Shown here: positions 8,684 to 16,462 of the stretch, piece after piece
Layout: every line of letters begins with the position of its first letter
How positions within the stretch are numbered: position 1 is the first letter of the stretch
From: Costertonia aggregata
GTDB taxonomy: Bacteria > Bacteroidota > Bacteroidia > Flavobacteriales > Flavobacteriaceae
DNA: 64,000 bases
Assembly (NCBI RefSeq): GCF_013402795.1
Contig: NZ_CP058595.1
Location: forward strand, 3,450,001 to 3,514,000
Direction: 5' to 3'
Notes under the pieces: model-generated
Seen by the model: only the letters and a program-made list of their open reading frames with translations
The model's database searches: none
What the model was told of the DNA's origin: nothing
Position numbers and translations under genes: made by a program

Positions 8684-10093
8684 TTAGTTGGTTAAAAGCG
8701 CATATACCTCATCAACAGAGGTAATGCCATCCTCTATCATTTGTAGGGCATTTTTTCGTAAGGTAACAATTTTATTTTGGTGCAGATATTCCTCGATATG
8801 GGTCACATTCTCGCGAATATATGTTACGAGCTCCCTTGTTATGGGAATAATCTCATATATGGCCTTTCGCCCTTTGTATCCCGTATGATAACATTTTGGA
8901 CAACCTACTGCATTGTAATGGTGTGTAAGCGACTTGGGTTTTACAAAACTTTCTGGAAAAATATTATCCGCAACAGCTTCTTTCTTTTTACAATTTTCAC
9001 AAAGCTTCCTAACAAGTCTCTGGGCCACGCTAACATTTAAAGTGGTGGCTATAAGGAAAGGGGGAATACCCATATCGACCAGACGGGAAATGGTAGACCA
9101 TGCTGAATTGGTATGAATCGTTGACAGTACCAACCTTCCTATCAATGCCGTTCTAATCGCCATATTGGCCGTATCTATATCCCTTATTTCCCCGACCATT
9201 ATTATATTTGGATCTTGGCGTAAAAAGGTTCGGAGTGCTTTGGAGAAATCAAATCCTATATTTTCTTTTACTTGCACTTGATTTACTCCTTCCAAGGTAT
9301 ACTCAATAGGGTCTTCTATTGTGTAGATATTGGTTTCAGGTGTATTTAAAAGTTGAAGAGTTGCATACAGGGTTGTCGTTTTCCCTGAACCTGTAGGTCC
9401 AGAAATCAAAATAATCCCGTTGGGTTTACGAATTGCTTCTTTATAAACCCTTAGCTCTTCTTCGGAAAAACCTAATTTTTCAATGTCTACGGCACCAACT
9501 TGTTTGGTCAAGATCCTGAGTACGATTTTTTCCCCAAACAGGGTAGGCAATGAAGAAACGCGTATATCAAATTCATCAATTTCGGATTTCATTGATATTC
9601 TGCCATCCTGTGGCAAGCGTTTTTCGGCAATATCCAAATCTGCTTTTATCTTGATTTTATTGATGATGACGGGATATTCGTTTTTCGGTATCACATATTG
9701 CTCAATCAATTTCCCATCCAATCTAAAACGTACCCGACAGAATTCCTCGTAAGGTTCAAAATGTATATCGCTACTTCCTATTTCTTTTGCCGTGTAAAGA
9801 ATCTTTTCCAAAAAATCAGCTGTATATGTTAGGTTTTCTCTCGTATTATCGGATTGCCTATAATTAGCAGTGAGATAATTCTGTAATTTTTCAGGTTCGC
9901 AAAATTCCAATCGTATTCGACTATCCAGTATGATCTCTAGCTCAGAAGTCAGACCGCTCATATTCTTGGAATCGGTCAAAAAAATCAACTCACCCTCTAT
10001 TAAACTTACGGGCACTATTCTATAATGAAAGGCCTGATTCGCAGTTATTGTTTGTCTAAGATCTAAATCAATGGTAAAAGTATCGGACAGCAT
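8684..10093 (-). CDS. GspE/PilB-type secretion ATPase
   Basis: A 469-residue hexameric traffic ATPase. It has the SSDIHFEPYEEFCRVRFRLDG segment near residue 107, a Walker A loop GPTGSGKTT at 232-240, an Asp box around 255-265, Walker B IIMVGEIRD at 297-305 and a His box LSTIHTN. A four-cysteine zinc site (CENC at 365-368 and a later CPKC) is present, as in GspE/PilB assembly ATPases and unlike PilT. It should power pseudopilus growth. No PilT retraction ATPase is encoded in the window, which favours a secretion-type machine over twitching pili. Confidence 0.93.
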   Translation of the reverse strand: MLSDTFTIDLDLRQTITANQAFHYRIVPVSLIEGELIFLTDSKNMSGLTSELEIILDSRIRLEFCEPEKLQNYLTANYRQSDNTRENLTYTADFLEKILYTAKEIGSSDIHFEPYEEFCRVRFRLDGKLIEQYVIPKNEYPVIINKIKIKADLDIAEKRLPQDGRISMKSEIDEFDIRVSSLPTLFGEKIVLRILTKQVGAVDIEKLGFSEEELRVYKEAIRKPNGIILISGPTGSGKTTTLYATLQLLNTPETNIYTIEDPIEYTLEGVNQVQVKENIGFDFSKALRTFLRQDPNIIMVGEIRDIDTANMAIRTALIGRLVLSTIHTNSAWSTISRLVDMGIPPFLIATTLNVSVAQRLVRKLCENCKKKEAVADNIFPESFVKPKSLTHHYNAVGCPKCYHTGYKGRKAIYEIIPITRELVTYIRENVTHIEEYLHQNKIVTLRKNALQMIEDGITSVDEVYALLTN

Positions 10094-10096
10094 ATG

Positions 10097-10582
10097 CTAT
10101 AGGTTGTAAAGGGACGGACTCTTATGTAATATTGAAAACATTATCACAAATATTAAAAATAAACTTTGATATCCTGCCAGCGGAACGGTTTTATAAACCA
10201 TATTCTTCTTGAATATTAGAAAAGACAAAAGCGAAAAAAAAATTGAAAAAACAAATAGTATAATAAAGGTCAGTGTAGGAAAGCCAATACTAAACGCATA
10301 AAAGAAAAGCATGTCGCCCAAGCCAAAACTAATGTTCAAAAATTTCTGTTTTTTGATATATTTGGTGTAAGCAAAGAGTAAGAATACTATGGTAGAGACT
10401 ATAAATAGGTTTAAAAAAACATATAATCCAAACACATGAGTATCTAAATATCTAAAGTGTATCAAACCTAATAGAATGGCTGCAATAGGAAATAAAAACC
10501 AATACACCGATCGTTGCTTAAAATCCTGATAACAAATACAACCCAAGCAAGATATAGCCGCTACTTGAAGGAATATGGTCAA
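10097..10582 (-). CDS. Prepilin peptidase (A24 family), short form
   Basis: A 161-residue polytopic membrane protein with the two catalytic aspartates of A24 aspartic peptidases: Asp20 in CYQDFKQRSV and Asp90 in the GLGD motif. It lacks the N-terminal cytoplasmic methyltransferase domain of full-length PilD/GspO, which normally runs to about 250-290 residues, so it corresponds to the peptidase half alone. It should cleave the prepilin encoded 4 bp upstream and the three pseudopilins encoded 27 kb away at 36.6-38.7 kb. The VPLAGYQS segment is a divergent form of the usual C-terminal PxGP region. Confidence 0.82.
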   Translation of the reverse strand: MTIFLQVAAISCLGCICYQDFKQRSVYWFLFPIAAILLGLIHFRYLDTHVFGLYVFLNLFIVSTIVFLLFAYTKYIKKQKFLNISFGLGDMLFFYAFSIGFPTLTFIILFVFSIFFSLLSFLIFKKNMVYKTVPLAGYQSLFLIFVIMFSILHKSPSLYNL

Positions 10583-11004
10583 TCTTTTACAATTTGTTTG
10601 GGATTACCCGTCTCGTCTATCTCCCATACGTTAAAAACCCCATCCCCGTCAAAATCGGTTATGGCCTCGGCCCTTGCTTTGAACGTAGCATTGTCGGCAC
10701 TTATTATTTGATATTGGTAGTTCGCCGTACCATCGTTCTTTACTGTTCTTGGGGCTTCAAAATCTATTTCTTCGATATTGTTGGAATATTTGCTGTACAT
10801 AAATCTATGAGTGGTCTGTGCGTTGTAGATGGCCTTTAGCTGTACTTGTGCCTCAACGCTTTTCGCCTTCGCTATCAATGGCATAAGGTTGGGTAACGCC
10901 AATAAAAGAAGTATTCCTATTATCGCCAATACAATGAGTGTTTCCTGTAAGTTAATGGCTTTGAGGCGCTGTTTGGGCGACATTCGTAATTTATTCAGTA
11001 TCAT
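10579..11004 (-). CDS. Major pilin/pseudopilin (GspG/PilA-like)
   Basis: A 141-residue type IV prepilin. The class III signal is KAINLQETLIVLAIIGI: the Glu at +5 is present, but the residue before the cut is Ala instead of Gly. A hydrophobic helix follows to about residue 50. The C-terminal region carries a calcium-type loop DFDGDGVFNVWE, seen in some delta-proteobacterial pilins. Met1 or Met7 could be the start. As first gene of the minus-strand operon and the pilin with the clearest globular domain, it is probably the major fibre subunit. It overlaps the peptidase gene by 4 bp. Confidence 0.88.
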   Translation of the reverse strand: MILNKLRMSPKQRLKAINLQETLIVLAIIGILLLLALPNLMPLIAKAKSVEAQVQLKAIYNAQTTHRFMYSKYSNNIEEIDFEAPRTVKNDGTANYQYQIISADNATFKARAEAITDFDGDGVFNVWEIDETGNPKQIVKD

Positions 11005-11377
11005 AATACTTTAAATATTTAGTCTAAAAATAGGATATTTCCTCTTTAATCCTAAAAAATAACCATAGCAAATCAATAGTAGCCACCGAATAGTGGGATT
11101 GATATTAATAGGGAGTCAATGTTAATTTAATGTTAAATTTTAAAAAAGGAACGAAAACCGTAAAAAAAGTACGGTTTTTTTTAACCTCGCCAATTTTTAA
11201 ATAATATATTTTTATCTCGAGAACCAAACCAATATAATTGACCGACCAAATTACTCTTTCCGATTTTTGTTGTTTTTCAAGCATTAACGCAGAATTAATT
11301 TTGTTCAACTCCTGATTTCTAAATTTCAGGAGCAGGTTAGGTGTGTATTTGTTAAAGTTCTTTTAAAATTATTTAGA
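11005..11377. promoter_or_regulatory. Divergent control region between the pilin operon and the exported-protein operon
   Basis: This 373-bp AT-rich interval separates two divergent transcription units, so promoters for both are expected here. A perfect 9-bp stem (11154-11162 with 11170-11178, AAAACCGTA/TACGGTTTT) with a 7-nt loop is followed by T residues on the plus strand. It has the form of an intrinsic terminator located ahead of the gene at 11378. The interval holds no convincing reading frame, and I could not place a confident TTG/TAnnTTTG promoter pair. Confidence 0.5.
11154..11182 (+). terminator. Terminator-like hairpin in the leader ahead of the exported-protein operon
   Basis: A perfect 9-bp stem with a 7-nt loop runs into eight T residues. 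It lies 196 bp before the first plus-strand gene and 150 bp beyond the start of the minus-strand pilin gene, so it is not behind any gene. It could attenuate the plus-strand operon or end a short unannotated transcript. Confidence 0.55.
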
Positions 11378-12523
11378 ATGAACGTAAACCAAGCATCTGT
11401 GAAAACAAATTTTTTATGTTATTGTCTGTTTTTAACTTTATTCGCTTCAGCCCAAAACAACCTTTTAGACACATCATCATGGAATATTGGTAATGGTAGT
11501 GTTCCTGGATATTTTAAATTTGGAATAGACACCAAAAATATTAGAGAAATTGGCGACAATCCATTTGGCAATTCCACTTTGCTTTGGAAAGCACTTGCAG
11601 ATGGAAACAGTATTCAGGACGGTGGATGGAATACCAATTATTTTGTAGTAGACCCATCAAAAAGCTTTCGTTTTACGACATGGGTCAAAAAAACAAATTC
11701 TAATGACGGTAATACTCTCTTTGGGTTTCACGCATTTACCACCAGCGAGACAGGAAGCAGTAGAAAATTAGATGGTACCCTACAGAATAGCCCCTATTTT
11801 TTTTGGGGGGATCTTCCAGAACTTAACAAATGGTACCTTTTAGTAGGCTATGCATATGGTCATGGGCATAGCGACTTAAATAACCAAGGAGGAATTTATG
11901 ATACCAATGGCGTTAAAGTAGTAGGTCTCACTGATTTTAAGCTTTCTACAAGTACTCATTGGATCGTACACCGAAACTATCTTTATAACGATTCAAATCC
12001 CTCAGACACACAATTCTTTTATGGTCCGACTATTCATGAGATAAATGGCCAAGAACCTACTATAGAAGAATTAATCAGTCCCCACACAAATAGTCCCAAT
12101 GAAACGCTATGGACCTCCAGCGGTTCAGATATAAACTATATTGACGGCAACGTTGGTATTGGCACAGAAAACCCTGGAGTATGGAAGTTAGCGGTGAATG
12201 GTAATATGAGGGCCAAAGAGATTAAAGTTGAAACGGGTTGGGCTGATTATGTATTCTCCAAAGAATATAATTTACCCACTTTAGAAGAGGTCAAAAAACA
12301 TATTGAAGAAAAAGGACATCTCATCAATATCCCCTCAGCAAGGGATGTGGAGCAAAACGGTATACGGCTCGGTGAGATGAACAAACTACTTCTCGAAAAA
12401 ATAGAAGAATTGACACTGTACACAATCCAACAAGAAGAAAAATTGGAACAAATAGGTCTTTTAAAAGAAAGAATAAAACATTTGGAAAAAATAATTTCCA
12501 AAAATTTTAACAAAGAGAAATGA
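11378..12523 (+). CDS. Exported protein with shared C-terminal fibre-like module (1 of 3)
   Basis: A 381-residue protein with a signal peptide ending near SAQ (residue 25). An N-terminal beta-rich region of about 220 residues (Trp/Gly-rich, possibly a lectin- or concanavalin-like fold) precedes a C-terminal module (about 255-381). The module contains GNVGIGTENPG, WKLAVNGN, an ETGWADYVF segment, GHLINIPSA, NGIRLGEMNKLL and a terminal coiled coil. The same module ends the next two proteins. Such Gly/Asn turns followed by a coiled coil recall phage tail-fibre tips and trimeric surface proteins in Bacteroidota. The function is not known. Its stop overlaps the next ATG (ATGA). Confidence 0.75.
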   Translation: MNVNQASVKTNFLCYCLFLTLFASAQNNLLDTSSWNIGNGSVPGYFKFGIDTKNIREIGDNPFGNSTLLWKALADGNSIQDGGWNTNYFVVDPSKSFRFTTWVKKTNSNDGNTLFGFHAFTTSETGSSRKLDGTLQNSPYFFWGDLPELNKWYLLVGYAYGHGHSDLNNQGGIYDTNGVKVVGLTDFKLSTSTHWIVHRNYLYNDSNPSDTQFFYGPTIHEINGQEPTIEELISPHTNSPNETLWTSSGSDINYIDGNVGIGTENPGVWKLAVNGNMRAKEIKVETGWADYVFSKEYNLPTLEEVKKHIEEKGHLINIPSARDVEQNGIRLGEMNKLLLEKIEELTLYTIQQEEKLEQIGLLKERIKHLEKIISKNFNKEK

Positions 12524-13662
12524 GAAAGAATTGCTTTTTACTGATAATACCAATAATATATTTATTACCATTGATGCTTAAAGCTCAGAATACATATACG
12601 TACCGTCTTATCGACGCGAGGAACAATACTGTTGTAGTACCATCGTTTGATGGGAACATTACATGGAATCTAAACGATGCCGATGCATTAAATGTAGCCT
12701 CTAATTTGACTGCCAGTGGGGTAGCTTACAGAGTACGTTTTACTACTGTAGAACATAGCCAAACCGAAGGTGCCATTCCATATGCATATCGTGGGGACTT
12801 AAACGGGAATTACAGTTTAACGTACAGTTGGTCACCCGTAGTGGGTGATTTATCTTTTGTTGTTGAATATCTGGACGCTAACTTAAATCCGATAACAACG
12901 GATAGTTTTACCATAACTTTTATACAAACTGTGACCGACACACAACCTCCATCGGCTCCTCTTTTGGCTAGCGATGTAAAAACCGATACAACGGTAGGTC
13001 TAAGTTGGAGCGGTGCGACGGACGATACAGCGGTAACGGGTTACAAGGTATATACCAACGGTGGTCTTTCAAGCACTTTGGGAAACGTCAGTTCGTATGA
13101 AGCTACGGGCCTTACAGCTGCGACCACGTACACTTTTGTCATTAAGGCTTTGGATGCGGCGGGTAACGAAAGCCCCAACAGCAACACCATCAGCGTCACC
13201 ACGGATTCATCTCAAGGAGGGGGCGGACCGTCAGGTAGCGGAAACTGGACGCTGAACGGCTCGAACCTATACTATGGCGATGGAAATATTGGAATTGGCA
13301 CAGATGACCCCGGCACTTGGAAATTGGCCGTAAACGGTAACGTTCGGGCAAAAGAGGTAAAAGTTGAGACCGGCTGGTCGGATTATGTATTCTATAAGGA
13401 CTATCCCTTGCCCACTCTGGAAGAGGTGGAGAAGCATATCAAGGAAAAAGGCCATCTCATAAATATCCCTTCCGCAAAGGAAGTGGAGCAAAACGGTATC
13501 CGGCTCGGTGAGATGAACAAACTGCTTCTCGAAAAGATAGAGGAGTTGACGCTTTACACAATAAAACAAGAACAAAAAATTAAATTCCAAACATTGGAAA
13601 TAGAATTTTTAAAATCTCTTGAAAATAGGATAATACAACTTGAAAATGCAATTTTTAAATAA
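12520..13662 (+). CDS. Exported FN3 protein with shared C-terminal fibre-like module (2 of 3)
   Basis: A 380-residue protein with a signal peptide (to about KAQ, residue 23) and an N-terminal beta domain of about 120 residues. A fibronectin type III domain follows (about 145-228, SAPLLASDVKTDTTVGLSW to SVTTDSS), then a Gly/Ser linker (SQGGGGPSGSG) and the shared module with a coiled-coil end. From the FN3 domain to the coiled coil it is identical at DNA level to the next gene (12937-13544 matches 14556-15163). Only the N-terminal domain and the last 30 residues differ, so it behaves like a swappable head on a fixed stalk. Confidence 0.75.
   Translation: MRKNCFLLIIPIIYLLPLMLKAQNTYTYRLIDARNNTVVVPSFDGNITWNLNDADALNVASNLTASGVAYRVRFTTVEHSQTEGAIPYAYRGDLNGNYSLTYSWSPVVGDLSFVVEYLDANLNPITTDSFTITFIQTVTDTQPPSAPLLASDVKTDTTVGLSWSGATDDTAVTGYKVYTNGGLSSTLGNVSSYEATGLTAATTYTFVIKALDAAGNESPNSNTISVTTDSSQGGGGPSGSGNWTLNGSNLYYGDGNIGIGTDDPGTWKLAVNGNVRAKEVKVETGWSDYVFYKDYPLPTLEEVEKHIKEKGHLINIPSAKEVEQNGIRLGEMNKLLLEKIEELTLYTIKQEQKIKFQTLEIEFLKSLENRIIQLENAIFK
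12937..13544 (+). repeat. 608-bp direct repeat, copy 1
   Basis: It appears identical base for base to 14556-15163 (offset 1619 bp). It encodes the FN3 domain, Gly/Ser linker and most of the C-terminal module of two neighbouring genes. The match begins at GACACACAACCTCC and ends within the ATAGAGGA codons. Synonymous positions are also identical, which points to a recent duplication or gene conversion. Confidence 0.93.
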
Positions 13663-13667
13663 TAAGC

Positions 13668-15287
13668 ATGCTTAAAAAAATACCAAAAATAAGTTTTTCG
13701 AAATGTGGAGCAATTTGTTTTTTTATAAGCTTCATAAGCTTACATTCTATACATGCGAAAAAACCAAATCCTGATGTCCCGAACCTAGTTTTTCTAGACC
13801 CAGACTATCAGGCAATATTAGATGAGGCGATAGTCCAAGGATATGGTTTACCTGGTGTCACCGATCAAGATATTCAAAACCAAATCGTAATTAGTTGCAA
13901 AGCCAACGGTATTTGGGACAAGGCAGATGTGATTTTTTATTTCAAAGGAAGCGGGAGCAAAAACTTTAAACTTATCAATTGGAAAAATCCTTCTGGGCCT
14001 AAGGCTATTGAGGTAGGTTTTGGCGGAAACCTTACTTGGTCATCTACTGGAGTAAAGGGGGATGGTAAGGCCATAATAAATACTAATTTTAATTTGTCTT
14101 CTGGGACAAATCGGTATAGACAAAACAATGCCGGTTTTTATGCGTATATATCTCAAGAACATACTACAAAATTTGGATTTGCCGGAAATAATTCCAACAG
14201 TACCGCGAGCTTTAATATTTTATTAAGAAACGTATGGCAACGTCAACAAATTAATACAGATGGAAGCCTGCCCCCCGTATTTGATTTTTCAGGAACGGGA
14301 TTACTTGGTGCCTCAAGAAATAATTCGTCATCATTTATAGCATCTATTGGTGAGGCCACAACACTGCTTACCCATGCGTCCGGTATATCGGGAACCTTAG
14401 ATTTTACCTTGTTAGGTTATGGTTCAAATTTGAGCTCAAATTTCACTCGTTTTGATGGGGAAATATCTTATGTTTTAATTGGAGAAGATATGTCTGATAA
14501 ATTAAATCAAATCGAAGCTACATTTTCTATTTCTACTCCAAGTGGCAATAATGCTGACACACAACCTCCATCGGCTCCTCTTTTGGCTAGCGATGTAAAA
14601 ACCGATACAACGGTAGGTCTAAGTTGGAGCGGTGCGACGGACGATACAGCGGTAACGGGTTACAAGGTATATACCAACGGTGGTCTTTCAAGCACTTTGG
14701 GAAACGTCAGTTCGTATGAAGCTACGGGCCTTACAGCTGCGACCACGTACACTTTTGTCATTAAGGCTTTGGATGCGGCGGGTAACGAAAGCCCCAACAG
14801 CAACACCATCAGCGTCACCACGGATTCATCTCAAGGAGGGGGCGGACCGTCAGGTAGCGGAAACTGGACGCTGAACGGCTCGAACCTATACTATGGCGAT
14901 GGAAATATTGGAATTGGCACAGATGACCCCGGCACTTGGAAATTGGCCGTAAACGGTAACGTTCGGGCAAAAGAGGTAAAAGTTGAGACCGGCTGGTCGG
15001 ATTATGTATTCTATAAGGACTATCCCTTGCCCACTCTGGAAGAGGTGGAGAAGCATATCAAGGAAAAAGGCCATCTCATAAATATCCCTTCCGCAAAGGA
15101 AGTGGAGCAAAACGGTATCCGGCTCGGTGAGATGAACAAACTGCTTCTCGAAAAGATAGAGGAATTGACCTTATATGTAATTTCTCAAAAAAAAGAATTG
15201 AAAACACAGCGTGAGATTAACAAATATCTTGAACAAAGATTAGTGAAAATAGAAAGGCGAATAGAACTTAATGAAAACCAAAACTAA
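13668..15287 (+). CDS. Exported FN3 protein with shared C-terminal fibre-like module (3 of 3)
   Basis: A 539-residue protein. After a signal peptide it has a unique N-terminal region of about 290 residues, part of which (about 65-270) looks like a beta-sandwich. The FN3 domain, Gly/Ser linker and C-terminal module follow, identical to those of the preceding gene, then a different coiled-coil tail. The three neighbours therefore carry three unrelated heads on one conserved stalk. They lie in the exported-protein block between the two halves of the secretion machine, so they may be substrates or tip components of it; this is inference from position. Confidence 0.75.
   Translation: MLKKIPKISFSKCGAICFFISFISLHSIHAKKPNPDVPNLVFLDPDYQAILDEAIVQGYGLPGVTDQDIQNQIVISCKANGIWDKADVIFYFKGSGSKNFKLINWKNPSGPKAIEVGFGGNLTWSSTGVKGDGKAIINTNFNLSSGTNRYRQNNAGFYAYISQEHTTKFGFAGNNSNSTASFNILLRNVWQRQQINTDGSLPPVFDFSGTGLLGASRNNSSSFIASIGEATTLLTHASGISGTLDFTLLGYGSNLSSNFTRFDGEISYVLIGEDMSDKLNQIEATFSISTPSGNNADTQPPSAPLLASDVKTDTTVGLSWSGATDDTAVTGYKVYTNGGLSSTLGNVSSYEATGLTAATTYTFVIKALDAAGNESPNSNTISVTTDSSQGGGGPSGSGNWTLNGSNLYYGDGNIGIGTDDPGTWKLAVNGNVRAKEVKVETGWSDYVFYKDYPLPTLEEVEKHIKEKGHLINIPSAKEVEQNGIRLGEMNKLLLEKIEELTLYVISQKKELKTQREINKYLEQRLVKIERRIELNENQN
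14556..15163 (+). repeat. 608-bp direct repeat, copy 2
   Basis: Second copy of the segment at 12937-13544, in the same orientation and reading frame. Recombination between the copies would delete 1619 bp and join the head of the second protein to the tail of the third. Confidence 0.93.
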
Positions 15288-15852
15288 ACCGAAAACCGAA
15301 CTATCCAAAATCAATTATATGAACAAACTAGCCCTACCTATTGCTATCATAGCACTTATAGCGAGTATTTCATCCTTTTTTGTATTAAACTCCAAATCCG
15401 ATCTGGTCTATGTAGATGTAAATAAGCTTATAGAAGGTTATAAAAGAACCAAAGTAGAGCGTGATGCTTTCAGCAAAAAGGCAGATGTATTGAAAGCCAA
15501 TGTAGACAGTTTGATAACCAATTGGCAAAATGAACTCAAAAACTACGAAAAGGAACGTTCTAGCATGAGCAAGAAAGAATTAGGGCTCAAACAGGAGCTT
15601 CTTGGCAATAAACAACAGCAATTAAATAATTATCAGCAAGCTATTCAGAAACAAATTCAAGAAGAGGACAAAAAAATGACCCAAACCGTAGTAAACGACA
15701 TCAATGGTTATGTAAAGGAGTATGGTAAGCAAAACGGATACAGAGTAATTTTTGGAGCAGGGGGTAATGGTAACATCATGTATGCAGAAGATGGTGCAGA
15801 CTTAACTAATGAGGTATTGACCGGGTTGAATAAGCAATATGAAGGAAAGTAG
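15271..15852 (+). CDS. OmpH/Skp-family periplasmic chaperone-like protein
   Basis: Up to 193 residues; the better start is Met17 (15319), which gives a signal anchor (LALPIAIIALIASISSFFVL). The body has the Skp layout: a short beta strand (DLVYVDVNKLIEGY), a long charged helical hairpin (about 50-150) and a closing segment with GYRVIFGAGGNGNIMYAEDG. Skp proteins hold outer-membrane or exported proteins in the periplasm. It overlaps the preceding gene by 17 bp and the following lipoprotein gene by 14 bp, so it belongs to this operon and may serve its products. Confidence 0.85.
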   Translation: MKTKTKPKTELSKINYMNKLALPIAIIALIASISSFFVLNSKSDLVYVDVNKLIEGYKRTKVERDAFSKKADVLKANVDSLITNWQNELKNYEKERSSMSKKELGLKQELLGNKQQQLNNYQQAIQKQIQEEDKKMTQTVVNDINGYVKEYGKQNGYRVIFGAGGNGNIMYAEDGADLTNEVLTGLNKQYEGK

Positions 15853-16456
15853 GTTAACACTCTTATTGTTATGTATTATGCATCTGCTATTGTCTGCGTG
15901 TTCTCAAAAAACATTTGACGACAAAGAAGAGATGATGGCATATATATCAAATCCCAAAAATGGATATACTATTCAAAAATCTGTTAATGGGGTAGATTTT
16001 TCAGTAGCATACAGGCCGACCGATTTATTGGTTTTACAGGAAGTAGGAGATACTGCCAATAAGAACACATGGGACAGTCTAAAAAGAAAATATGAGGACT
16101 ATTTATATCTGAATGTTTCTATTTCAAAAAACGACAAAGAGCTGCTCAGTAATATCTCGACCAGCAGAACTGACTTTGGAGCAATGGTAAGTCAACTTGC
16201 CTTTGGTATGGGGGAAAAGGTACATCTGTACAATGAGCAAAAAGATACCATAGGACTTTTGGATTATGTTTATCCAAGAGTATATGGTATGGGAGGTGCA
16301 ACCAATATGCTATTTGTATATCCCCGCAATAAAAAAGTTATGGAAAGTAATTATGTACAATTTACAATTGAGGATATTGGATTATCAACGGGAGAAGTTG
16401 GCTTCCAAATACCTATCAAAAAAATAATTGATGAACCTAAACTTAATTTAAAGTAA
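15839..16456 (+). CDS. Lipoprotein of unknown function
   Basis: A 205-residue protein with a lipoprotein signal (LLLLCIMHLLLSAC, Cys21). The mature part is mixed alpha/beta with no recognised motif. It overlaps the Skp-like gene and is followed 6 bp later by the SpvB/TcB-like gene. Membrane anchoring and its place in the operon suggest a role in delivering or holding the large exported proteins, but that is a guess. Confidence 0.7.
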   Translation: MKESRLTLLLLCIMHLLLSACSQKTFDDKEEMMAYISNPKNGYTIQKSVNGVDFSVAYRPTDLLVLQEVGDTANKNTWDSLKRKYEDYLYLNVSISKNDKELLSNISTSRTDFGAMVSQLAFGMGEKVHLYNEQKDTIGLLDYVYPRVYGMGGATNMLFVYPRNKKVMESNYVQFTIEDIGLSTGEVGFQIPIKKIIDEPKLNLK

Positions 16457-16462
16457 AATTTA

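Noticed and set aside
4728-11004. Type IV twitching pilus as the identity of the machine
   Set aside because: No PilT-type retraction ATPase or chemosensory genes are present, and a GspK-like tip protein is encoded; a secretion-type machine is favoured, though a pilus is not excluded.
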